64,000 bases of DNA from Rhynchonema sp. JSB1_4 (taxonomy: Eukaryota; Nematoda; Chromadorea; Monhysterida; Xyalidae). Below are positions 1 to 9,052 of this stretch, piece after piece. The position numbers and the translations under genes were made by a program. Under the pieces are notes generated by a model, which was given only the letters and a program-made list of their open reading frames with translations, ran no database searches and was not told where the DNA came from. Every line of letters starts with the position of its first letter. Position 1 is the first letter of the stretch. The stretch covers positions 62,001 through 126,000 of the forward strand of contig JASAMV010006079.1 in NCBI GenBank assembly GCA_030248065.1, read 5' to 3'.

Positions 1-109
1 CCCAAGGCAGGGGGGACCCCCTCCCCCCAGGAACTACACTGCGAGGGGGACCCCCTCCCCCAGGAACTACACTGCGAGGGGGACCCCCTCCCCTCCAGGA
101 ACTACACTG
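1..109. repeat. Tandem copies of a hAT-like element end
   Basis: Three direct copies of a ~33-35 bp unit made of a G-run/C-run followed by CCAGGAACTACACTG begin near 31, 64 and 99. The same 15-bp end terminates the complete elements at 4590-5467, 31578-31971 and 32515-32873. This looks like locally amplified right ends of that family, cut off by the window edge. Confidence 0.7.
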
Positions 110-584
110 CCAAGAAGGTCCTTGGACGACGTAGATGTCAAAGACAAGCTCCCGCACTTGCTTATTTCCAGAACAGATTAGCGCGACTTCAGCCACCTGT
201 TTTTCTGCCTGCTTAGGTGCTGATTGCACACAGATTTTGATTACATTTAAATCAGTCGTTTTTCGGACATATGGGAGCAATGCAAGTTGCACTCACCCCG
301 TTAACTTTGGACAAAAACCTGCTTCAGCGTCCCGCCCGACTGTTGCATGTGGTTCTCATATCGAGCATCTAGAAATAAAACGAACATCAAATTTGAGCTC
401 CTGGCCCTTATAATACCGAGAAATACATATACTGATGGGCAATATCGGCGTTGTTTCAGAATCTTCATCAAGGTGTTGCGGTGTTCATTTCGAAACTCCA
501 GAAAAGTTTTAGAACGAAACGGACAGCAAATTCGAGCTTCCTGCACTTGTCTACCGCCAGACAATTTCTTGTAGGCGAGGGCGG
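110..584. other. No supportable gene
   Basis: This stretch is unique-looking, mixed-composition sequence. The open frames overlap on both strands and resemble no family I know, and I see no splice-bounded homology. I found no repeat inside it. Confidence 0.5.
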
Positions 585-954
585 CCTTAGGTTGAACACG
601 GAAACCGGAACACGGAAATATTTCCGTGTTCCGTGTTCCGTGAATGTTTTGGAGAATCACGGAACACGGAAATATTTCCGTGCTACGGAACACGGAAATG
701 ATTCAGGCACGCAAACGGTGCTTTTGCAATGATGATGACAAAAGCCAGCGTGCTGACGTCAAAAGCCCGCGTGTTGACGCGAACAGCAACTATTTACACG
801 GAAATATTTCCGTGTTCCGTGAAAATAAAAAAACACGGAACACGGAAACCGGAAATATTTCCGTGCCACGGAAATATTTCCGTGCACGGAAATCCACGAA
901 ACTGGTTTGTATATAAATTATTTCCGTGTTCCGGTTTCCGTGTTCAACCTAAGG
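585..954. mobile_element. Miniature inverted-repeat element, ~35-bp TIRs
   Basis: The left end begins CTTAGGTTGAACACGG at 586, and the reverse complement of the right end (ending at 953) is identical for about 35 bp. One further complementary base pair lies on each side. The interior is packed with the self-complementary unit CGGAAATATTTCCG, at least six times. There is no coding sequence. I see no clear target duplication, so the superfamily is undetermined. Confidence 0.8.
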
Positions 955-957
955 GTA

Positions 958-2142
958 GCTAGACACTTCTTGACGCGTCAAGAACTGTATGCTACGCCTG
1001 GGCGTAACGACCACTTCTTGACTACGCGGACAAGAAAGACAGAAATAATAATACACAGTCAAGAAGTGTGCGTTACGCCTGGGCGTAAAGACCACTTCTT
1101 GACCACGCGGACAAGAAAGACAGAAATAATAATACACAGTCAAGAAGTGTGCGTTACGCCTGGGCGTAAAGACCACTTCTTGACTACGCGGACAAGAAAG
1201 ACAAGAAAGACACAGAAATTATGTTTTAGCGTCAAGAAGTGTTCGTTACGGCTGGGCGTAAAGACCATTTCTTGACTATGAGAGATAACAATTCTAATCT
1301 AAACACTTAGCTCTTCTCAATGAATCGCTTTAGTGCTTGTGTGTGAGAGATGTTTCGTGCAAATAATTAATCACTTTTGTCCCATTTTGATTTTGTCAAA
1401 ATTTTGATGTTCCTATATATCGCCTTGAGCACTTACCGTAAAAACCTAAATAGAAGGGGGCTCTATTAATTCACTGACCCCATTTTGGGGGGCTCTATTC
1501 CGGGGGGCCTCTATTAATTCACTGACCCGAACCTGAAAAATTGTTCCCAGAAATACCCTGCAAAAACCCTTAAAAATAGGGTTGAAAGGATGTTTTGTTC
1601 GCTTGTAATCGCATTTATTCGTGTCTATTCGTCAATTAGAGGCGTATTATGTGCTCTGAACGAACAACAAACGTGCATAAACGTACCTGTGCACCATTAT
1701 CAAGCCTTAATGCACTACTGTATAGTGGATGTTACTTTGGGGGGCTCTATTAATTCACTGACCCCTTTTTGGGGGGCTGTATTACGGGGGGGGGCTCTAT
1801 TCCGGGGAGGGGCTGTATTTAGGTTTTTACGGTAATCTGCAAATTGGTAACCACATGTACGTTTTGGTTTTACAGACTAATTTTTTTATTCGTATAACTT
1901 ACATTGTGTTTCTGTCCACCCAGACCACGTAGTCAAAAACAAACAAGAAGTGGTCCTCACGCCCAGGCGTAACGCACACTACTTGCCTGTGTATTATTAT
2001 TTCTGTCTTTCTTGTCCGCGTAGTCAAGAAGTGTATGTTACGCCCGGGCCCGGGCGTAAAGACCACTTCTTGACTATACGGACAAGAAAGACAGGAAAGA
2101 CAAGAAAGACAAGAACTCTTGTCCGTGCGTCAAGAAGTGTCC
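958..2142. repeat. Foldback element with repeated-unit arms
   Basis: The left arm (about 961-1277) holds roughly 80-bp units built on GTCAAGAAGTG, a TACGCCTGGGCGTA-type palindrome and CACTTCTTGAC. The right arm (about 1941-2140) holds the same unit in inverted orientation. The arms flank unrelated sequence that contains the element at 1434-1834. The outermost sequence, GGGCGG followed by CTTAGGTT near 580-595, recurs inverted at about 2148-2165. The element at 585-954 may therefore sit inside the same composite. No coding sequence is seen. Confidence 0.7.
1434..1834. mobile_element. Mariner-like miniature element (TA-flanked)
   Basis: A 19-bp perfect inverted repeat, TACCGTAAAAACCTAAATA, starts at 1434 and its complement ends at 1834. 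If the outer TA is the duplicated target, the element fits a Tc1/mariner-type miniature transposon. That assignment is an inference. The interior repeats GGGGGCTCTATTAATTCACT three times. Related sequence recurs at 7152 onward and at 30738-31401, and the piece TTGTTCCCAGAAATACCCT is shared with 30738. Confidence 0.65.
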
Positions 2143-2681
2143 ACACACGAACCTAAGTCCGCCCTAATCGAGGAAGAAAGTGAAACAAACCTGTGTTCTC
2201 AAAGATTTCTATCTCCACTAAAGAAGAGAAAAGGATGGTTGATGGAAGACTGATTACCATTGTAATCAGTACACCCTGCAGAGGCTCTGGGGGGAAGACT
2301 GATTACAAATTAAACGAAGCCATACTCAGCCTTCCCCCCGAGGCCCAATCTCAGGAAGGCTGATTACGCATGCTGTAGCATGCATATAATCAGCCTTCCT
2401 GGGTTGGGCAGCTGGGGGGAAGACTGATTACGCTGACTGAATTACGCGGAACGGGCGTATGGCCGGTGTGGCGTGAAGCACGAGCTGGTGTTGGGGTCTG
2501 GTCCCAATTGAATGCAGCAGTAAATAGCAGTTGGGCACTAATGTTTCACGTCATTGACTATCTCGAGTTTGTAGTGTCTGTGATGTTTCACTTGGCTACA
2601 GCTTAGGCTTAGGCTCCGTCCAGCATGAGTCAAATGAAACATCTCAGGCCTGCAAAACAGCGAGGCAATGGTTGCGTATCA

Positions 2682-3072
2682 TTACGGTCCAGTGCTCATT
2701 AGGGTCCAGCGCGCATTAGGGTCCCATGCTACACTTGGGTCCAGTAGCGTTAGGGTCCATAGCATTAGGGTCCACCCGTCGTTAGGGTCCATAGCATTAG
2801 GGTCCACCCCTCAGTAGGGTCCATAGCATTAGGGTCCACCCCTCAATAGGGTCCATAGCATTAGGGTCCACCTGACAAAGTGTAGCAGTAGGGTCCACTG
2901 ACCATTAGGGTCCATAGCATTAGGGTCCACCTGACAAGGTGTAGCAGTAGGGTCCACTGACCATTAGGGTCCATAGCATTAGGGTCCACCTGACAAAAGT
3001 GTAGCAGTAGGGTCCACTGGCCACTTACACCCATAGCATTAGTGACCACTTAGGTCCATGGCATTAGGGTCC
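2682..3072 (+). repeat. TTAGGGTCCA-like array, left arm
   Basis: The array alternates ATAGCATTAGGGTCCAC, GACCATTAGGGTCC and GTGTAGCAGTAGGGTCCAC in a roughly 60-70 bp higher-order unit. It is not a TTAGGG telomere array, because the period is at least 10 and it lies inside the palindrome. The inverted partner is at 3697-4112. Confidence 0.8.
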
Positions 3073-3696
3073 ACAGTTCACAATGGCATTGTGATCGGTG
3101 ATTAAAGAAGCGCGGCAGTGCTGTTGGGTCAGGGTGGCGCTTTCTTTAAATCGGCCGCACTGAAAATGTCTTGTGCATGCTATAAGCTTATATTGGCAGA
3201 AACGAGTTACATGGAACACACTATGAAACGCGCACTGCGAATATATGACGGAAATTCACAAAATGTGTGACAATACAAAATACATATGTATAGTAAGTTA
3301 CCAATTTCGTTGCCTCATGCATTTTTACAGACGCAGGAAACTCCCGTTCGAAGTCGAAGCAGGCAACAAGCTCAACACACAGTCAACAACCCACGCAGCT
3401 GGCTCGTGTGCGTTTCGAATGTTTCAGTCACACAAGTTGTGTGTGTCAGCTGCGTGGCCTTTTCACTGTGTGTTGAGCTTGTTGCCTGTTTCGACTTCGA
3501 ATGGGAGTTTCCCTGCGTTTGTAAGAATGCATGAGGCAACGAAATTAGAAATTTACTAGAGCACAAAAAGAAAGTTCCGAGAATGGCGATGTTGCATAGC
3601 GACTGGCATGATCAATTTGTTATCCATTGGTATGGTTGGTATATATCACATAAATTATTGCGATCGCACGCCGGACGCACTTTCAACGTGATGGAC

Positions 3697-4112
3697 CATA
3701 ATCGTATGGACCCCAATGGTCAGTGGACCCTACTGCTACACTTTTGTCATGTGGACCCTAATGCTATGGACCCTAATGGTCAGTGGACCCTACTGCTACA
3801 CTTTGTCAGGTGGACCCTAATGCTATGGACCCTAATGGTCAGTGGACCCTACTGCTACACTTTGTCAGGTGGACCCTAATGCTATGGACCCTAATGGTCA
3901 GTGGACCCTACTGCTACACTTTGTCAGGTGGACCCTAATGCTATGGACCCTATTGAGGGGTGGACCCTAATGCTATGGACCCTACTGAGGGGTGGACCCT
4001 AATGCTATGGACCCTAACGACGGGTGGACCCTAATGCTATGGACCCTAACGCTACTGGACCCAAGTGTAGCATGGGACCCTAATGCGCGCTGGACCCTAA
4101 TGAGCACTGGAC
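3697..4112 (-). repeat. TTAGGGTCCA-like array, right arm (inverted)
   Basis: This is the reverse complement of the left array. TGGACCCTAATGCTATGGAC alternates with blocks containing CTACTGCTACACTTTGTC. The ~68-bp higher-order unit is repeated at least three times almost without change between 3710 and 3950, suggesting recent homogenisation. Confidence 0.8.
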
Positions 4113-4589
4113 CGTAATGATACGCAACCGAGGCAATCATTGACGTGAAACATTACGCGCTGTCGTTCCAACTCCAAAACAGTTGCATCCGGACCAGATC
4201 ACTGGGAACGAACTGTCCCACCACAACCGATTCGGGTTTATCCGTTTTATTTTTCAATTTGTAATCAGTCTTCCCCCCAGCGCAGCTGAGTCGGGTTTAT
4301 CAGGTTTATCAGCTTTATCCGGGTTATTTATAATCAGTCTTCCCCCCAGCGCAGCGGAGTCGGGTTTATCAGCTTTATCAGGTTTATCAGCTTTATCCGG
4401 GTTATTTGTAATCAGTCTTCCCCCCAGCGCAAGGGAGTCGGGTTTATCAGGTTTATCAGCTTTATCCGTTTTATTTATAATCAGTCTTCCCGGCACGAAA
4501 AGGATCGCTTCCATCATTTCTCTTTCTTTCATTTCATTTTATGCGTGACCGCCTTCGGATCGGGTTCGAACTGCATGCATATCGACAAT

Positions 4590-5467
4590 CAGTGTAGCAG
4601 AGGTGGGAATCGGGCCGGGTTACCTCGGCCCGGCCCGGCCCGACGAGGTCCGGGGGTCGGCCCGGCCCGGCCCGGCCCGACAGTTCGGGCCGGGATCGGG
4701 AAGTCCCAGTCCTGCCCGGCCCGGCCCGACTTGGAAAAAAGTCGGCCCGGCCTGGCCCGGCCCGACTTTTTCTGATGACCTTTTGAAGCAATTTTTGGTG
4801 CAAAAATTACTGTTTTTTTTGGTTTAGAAACACCTGATAATCATGATGAAAGTCGGTACTAATTTGCAGAATCGCGAGAAATTTTGGCAAATTTAGCCTA
4901 AAAAATCACGATTTTTTGTTGAAATTGGATGATGTCGGGCCTTTTCGGGCCGGCCACCCCGGCCCGGCCCGGCCCGACATTCCGAAAAGTCGGCCCGGGC
5001 CGGCCCCACCGGGCGGGCCGGAAACCTCGGCCCGGCCCGGCCCGACGCTCGGCCGGGCCGGCCCGATTCCCACCCACCTCTGCAGTGTAGTTCCTGGGGG
5101 AGGGGGGTCCCCCTAAGGTACACTAACCGCCGCGACCAAGGTACAGTAGTACACTAACCGCCGCGCCAGGTACACTAACCGCCTCAATTTTTGCCTAAAA
5201 TTGGCATTTTTAGGCCTAAAATTGGCATTTTTAGGCCTAAAATGAGTGATTTTTAGGTCAATGATGTCAAAAGTCGCCAATATACCCTTTTTATGAAGAA
5301 TTTTTTCCAAAAAGGAGCAAAAATCGGTCAAATTTTCTACCCCAAAAAGTGACTTTTTCCTGGATTTGGGTCTTCCCCCCCCCTTCCCCCCAGGGAGGTA
5401 CACTAGCCGCCGCACGGAAAAAAGGGGTAGGTACACTAACCGCCGCGCCGGACCAGGAACTACACTG
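4590..5467. mobile_element. hAT-like miniature element, family A, interrupted
   Basis: The ends are CAGTGTAG (4590-4597, continuing as CAGTGTAGTTCCTGG at 5083) and CCAGGAACTACACTG ending at 5467. The 8-bp target duplication TCGACAAT flanks the whole structure (4582-4589 and 5468-5475). The element is split by a second transposon at 4598-5082. The body (5098-5450) carries AGGTACACTAACCGCC repeats. It matches the copies at 31578-31971 and 32515-32873 in inverted orientation. Eight-bp duplications and CAGTG ends are hallmarks of hAT elements. No transposase is encoded. Confidence 0.9.
4598..5082. mobile_element. hAT-like miniature element, family B (GGCCCG-rich)
   Basis: It begins CAGAGGTGGGAATCGGGCC and ends with the near-perfect complement CCCACCTCTG. 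Its 8-bp target duplication, CAGTGTAG (4590-4597 and 5083-5090), is itself the first eight bases of the family A element it inserted into. The body is dominated by GGCCCG repeats around an AT-rich core. A truncated second copy is at 30773-31135, and a diffuse GGCCCGACTTTTTC remnant lies in a secernin intron (about 24655-24720). Confidence 0.9.
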
Positions 5468-5845
5468 TCGACAATCGACCTGTATTTTGGGCGGCGTTCC
5501 ATCACAAACGTTCTGTGTACCGGGCCCCAGTCAGTGTTGGAGGTACTCTGGAGGGGGATACCCGGATACCTACTGTACCGCGCTCAGAGAGGGGGAATAC
5601 CTGCTGTACCAGAGCCGATGTCCTGGGGGTTAGGGGACGTTTGGGGGGTTGGGGGGTTAGGTTTTGGGGTGAAAATTTTTAATGTGTTTATTATGTGTGG
5701 AATCGTGTGAAAACGTAGTATTTGCGCCCGTAGCGCGCGAATTTTGGGTAATTTGAGTTGAGGCAAAAACCACTGATTTTGCACTAGTTTTGGCCATTTT
5801 GGTCAAAAATTGGCACTTTTGGGGCAAAATCGGGGGGGATACCTA
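5468..5845. other. Non-coding, G-rich repeat-derived sequence
   Basis: The stretch contains GGTACTCTGGAGGGGGATACC and similar words and a run of short GGGTTNGGG blocks near 5630-5660. I see no complete element ends and no credible exon. Confidence 0.4.
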
Positions 5846-5917
5846 CAGTGTAGTACTTGGTCAGGGTGTTGACGATAGATAGATTGGGACCCGAAATCTG
5901 TTGACGATAGATAGATG

Positions 5918-6339
5918 CAGTGTAGTGGCAGGCAAATGGTTGCAAGGTACCCTTGGGGGGGATGGATCCAGATGGTTGCAAGGTACCCCCTACCCAGCCT
6001 CCGAAAGGTTGCAAGGTACCCCTGAGGTCCGAAAAAAAGGTGTTTTTTGCATGCATTATACTGCAAATTTGGCCGAAAAATAGGTACTTTTTTGCATTTT
6101 GGCCGAAAATTTGCCTAAAATACCTACTATAATGGAGGTTTGCGCGCGGAGCGCGCGAATTTTGGGGTTTTGAGGTCGAAAAACACCCATTTTTGCCTAT
6201 AAAAACCATAAATTGATGGTTGCAAGGTACCTTCCGGGGTGGTTGCAAGGTACCTACCCTTCCCCCCCAAGGGGTGGTTGCAAGGTACCTACTCCTTAGG
6301 GGGGGGAATCCCCCCCCATCCCCCCCACCCACTACACTG
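5918..6339. mobile_element. hAT-like miniature element, family D, nested
   Basis: It starts CAGTGTAGTGG and ends CCCACTACACTG. The flanking 8-bp duplication is GATAGATG (5910-5917 and 6340-6347), taken from a GATAGATAGAT repeat of the host element. GGTTGCAAGGTACC occurs about six times inside, clustered at both ends. Confidence 0.87.
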
Positions 6340-6496
6340 GATAGATGACCCAAGTCCGAAATCTGGGGGGGGGGTCGACCCAAACTTGTTGACGATAGAT
6401 AGATGGTGGGGGGGGGTCGCCAAAAATCAAGGTATAGTACAGTGTACTAAGTAGGTAATAATGTGTAAATATGAATGAAAATGCACTTAAATGTAC

Positions 6497-6893
6497 TATA
6501 CTTGCGTATTTTTCCGCAAAATATATTTTTGGAAAAAAAACCGTTTTTTTTTTCGGAAAAAAAACCGTTTTTTTCCAAATATTTTTCCAGTACTTAAGGA
6601 TACCCATGGTCCAAAAACTATTTTGGAGTAAATTTTGTCGGGAAATGGCCTGAAACATGAACATGCTCCTTTTGAACTGTTTAGCACCGATTTACATTAG
6701 TTTTGACAACATCCTTTCGTAACCCTTGAAAATATTTCGGAAATTTGTGGAAAAAAACCGTTTTTTTCCAAAAGTTGCCACTTGGAAAAATTTCCGGAAA
6801 AATAAAAACGTATTTTTCCGGGCCTCGGAAAAAAAACGGTTTTTTTTCGGTTTTTTTCGGAAAAAAACGGTTTTTTTCCGGCCCGCAAGTATA
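6497..6893. mobile_element. Miniature element, family E, 8-bp TSD, nested
   Basis: The terminal inverted repeats are TATACTTGCG and CGCAAGTATA, flanked by the 8-bp duplication AAATGTAC (6489-6496 and 6894-6901). The subterminal parts are runs of AAAAAACCG and CGGTTTTTT. An 8-bp duplication without CAG ends fits a divergent hAT or a P-type element. The superfamily is uncertain. Confidence 0.82.
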
Positions 6894-7151
6894 AAATGTA
6901 CTAATCCGCGCGATTTTTTGCCTGTTTGGGACAAAAAAATACCGATTTTGAGCCATTTTGAGGCAAAAATACCCATTTTGGGGTCGAAATGTGTTGACGA
7001 TAGATAGATTGTTCCAAGAATTTGTTGACGATAGATAGATTTGCCCATAAGTGTTGACGATAGATAGATGAAATCAAAAAGTGTTGACGATAGATAGATG
7101 AATAGGGGGGGACCCCCCCACCCCCCCCCCCCAAGTACTACCCTGGATACC

Positions 7152-7260
7152 TACCGTATTGTCGGAAATAGAACCCGGGGGGGTCTATTTTTTCACTGGG
7201 GTCATTTTGGGGGTTCAATTTTGGGGGGGGGTCAATTATTGCAGAAATTTGGGGGATCGT
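7152..7260. repeat. Fragment of a TACCGTATTGTCGG element
   Basis: TACCGTATTGTCGGAAATAGA begins at 7152, and its complement ends near 31229. The following GGGGGGTCTATTTTTTCACT resembles the interior of the 1434-1834 element. It appears to be a truncated relative into which family C inserted. Confidence 0.5.
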
Positions 7261-7725
7261 GCTGGACCGGCGAAATCTGGTCCGATTGCGATCTCTGATC
7301 CTGTCCTGCTGTATGGGTTTTCTCGAGCGTCACTCGTTGTGTCGCTTCTGTTCATTGTTTTGCTCATATCTTGTTCATTTTTGTTATTCTTCTTAACCTT
7401 TGTCAGGCTTTTGCGAAAGGGTGCATAAAACTTAGAAACCTACTCAATTTTTGCGGTTTTCAACCTATTGGAACCGATTTTTTTAACTTTCTCTCTCAGT
7501 CAAAACAATTAAATTACGTTTTGTTTTTCAGCTGCTGCGTTCCGCAGTTAAAAATCAAATGTTCAAGGAGTGACACAGAAGAAGATAGAAGGGTTGGACG
7601 GAATTTAAAGCACTGGAAAGTCGTTGCGTTGGAGCCTCGAGTCGAGATTCTGCTGAGTCCCTAGCCTGGTCTCAGCCACATCTGGCGCCAGCGACCGCAG
7701 TCAAAACACCAACAAACCCGCAAAT

Positions 7726-9052
7726 ATGGTTTCGTATCACAAAACGCTGCCCACCTACGATGAGCTGACGGTTCAGGAAATCAACTTGTCGACACCGGCG
7801 TTCAAGGCGGCCAGTCTGCGCATGAATCAATATTGTGAGACGCAGTGCAAGGTTCGCGGGTGCAATAGTAGGATAGCCGTCATTCTGTGTTTTTGTATTC
7901 ACGGAAGTTCTTATGGCAGGAATTCACACTGTGCCGAAACGAAGAGCGTGACCCACGCAAATGTCTGAAGGAGGGCGCCGAGCTGACCGCGTGCGGCATC
8001 GAATTCCTGCAGAAAGTGAAAAAGGGATGTCGCGACGAGTTTGAGAAATACGCGCATTGCATTGATCACTCGCCACAAGGAATGTGTCGTACGTTTTGGT
8101 TAGTAATATTAGATCTCTGTCCTATACTGGCGGAAAAACCGTTTTTTTCTATTTGGTGAAAAAACGGTAAAGAACCGCATTGTAGAAGGATAGCGGAAGC
8201 CCAAACGATGTATTTTGGAGGCATGTTAATGTTAGCACGGACCCTACAGTGATGTCTATGGGTGTTTTTAATGCTGATTATGACCGAAATCGGTGAAACA
8301 AGCCACATTGGCGTCGCCCACGCGCACGCATTACCAAAAATGTTCTGAAAATAATTTTCATAACTTTTGTCAAAATTTGGAAATTTTCGTGAAAAAAGAC
8401 CGATGTTTCCCGGGGACTGAAGTTTTTTTTCGGTTTTTTTCACGTCCCGGATGGACCCGGTTTTTTTCGTAAGCCTAAGCCTACAAACACGCTGTGTCTT
8501 GTTCATTAGCGTACATAAAACTACAAAAGTCGCGCTTTTAAAAGTAAGGTTTTTATGTAGTCTTACCAAAAATTGTCATGCATACTTTTTCGATTAGAAT
8601 GAATTTGGGCTTGATGTTCGGTTGATAATGATGGCTGTAACACAACTTCTGTTTCTGTGTCGTCATCACGACCGAGCTACAAGTTGTGGAAAACAATTCT
8701 CAACCGAAAGAACCCGTTTGTGTCGAAATAGTTGGACACATTTGATCTAAAGCCTCATTTCGTTGCCAATATTCAGTCAAATTCACTGGAAACCATCAGG
8801 TGCACGGAGGCGAAACACGAGTTCGACACTTGCGCGCAAGAGCGACTGGGCATGGGGCCGACGATGAGAGTGGGCTATTTCTCCAAGCCGCACGTCCATC
8901 AAACCAATCGACCATTGCCGGCACCGCAATTCCGCGATTATCGAAAGGAGGTCGAGGGCATGATCACCGAGCTGCCTGACGACTGGCCCGTCAAGACCGA
9001 GTATAAACTGTTCAAACCTTACGCGTTCACTGACTGGACCAGGGGATTATAA
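7726..9052 (+). CDS. NDUFA8: NDUFA8, complex I CHCH subunit (3 exons)
   Basis: NADH dehydrogenase 1 alpha subcomplex subunit 8 is an accessory subunit of respiratory complex I on the intermembrane-space side. Exons are 7726-7851, 7920-8083 and 8800-9052, giving about 180 residues, close to the usual ~172. Paired CX9C cysteines mark the family: LCRNEERDPRKC in exon 2, then CRDEFEKYAHC, then CTEAKHEFDTC in exon 3. There is no cleavable leader, as expected for a Mia40-imported protein. The exon 2 donor is the weak point. The strong GTACGT at 8089 gives the wrong phase, whereas GTGTCG at 8084 keeps frame. A missed micro-exon in the 700-bp intron is the alternative. The nearest AATAAA is at about 9699. 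Confidence 0.93.
8115..8480. repeat. Intronic transposon remnant
   Basis: Inside NDUFA8 intron 2, TATACTGGCGGAAAAACCG and later CGGTTTTTTTC blocks resemble the ends and subterminal runs of the family E element at 6497-6893. No matching right terminus or target duplication was found, so this is only a probable fragment. Confidence 0.35.

Larger units (their letters stand above)
2230..4500. repeat. ~2.3 kb imperfect palindrome (giant foldback)
   Basis: Three nested pairs of inverted arms share one centre near 3360-3430. The outer arms contain AAGACTGATTAC / GTAATCAGTCTT units (2250-2440 versus 4258-4490). The middle arms are arrays of a TTAGGGTCCA-like unit (2682-3072 versus 3697-4112). The inner arms are ~105 bp copies of a unique sequence (3292-3400 versus 3450-3559). 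The motif AATGTTTCACGTCATTGAC at 2539 is also matched inverted at 4139. Open frames here are by-products of the repeats. Confidence 0.8.
5846..7145. mobile_element. hAT-like element, family C, with two insertions
   Basis: The left end is CAGTGTAGTACTTGG at 5846 and the right end CCAAGTACTACCCTG finishes at 7145. Both are flanked by the 8-bp duplication GATACCTA (5838-5845 and 7146-7153). The element's own sequence carries GTTGACGATAGATAGAT at least seven times, four of them close together at 6990-7100. Two further elements (5918-6339 and 6497-6893) lie inside it. No coding sequence is recognisable. Confidence 0.88.

Noticed and set aside
949..1275. Overlapping open frames with repeated LTTRTRKTEI-like peptides
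   Set aside because: The repeats mirror the DNA repeat of the foldback arm, and both strands are equally open.
2682..4112. Direct repeats resembling a CRISPR array or telomere
   Set aside because: The units are contiguous, lack unique spacers and sit in a eukaryotic palindrome. The TTAGGG core occurs only within longer units, not as tandem hexamers.
4534..5123. Proline/arginine/glycine-rich open frames
   Set aside because: They are translations of GGCCCG repeats of family B, open on both strands.
5784..6383. A 199-codon minus-strand open frame
   Set aside because: It runs across a family C/D transposon junction and is explained by the repeats.
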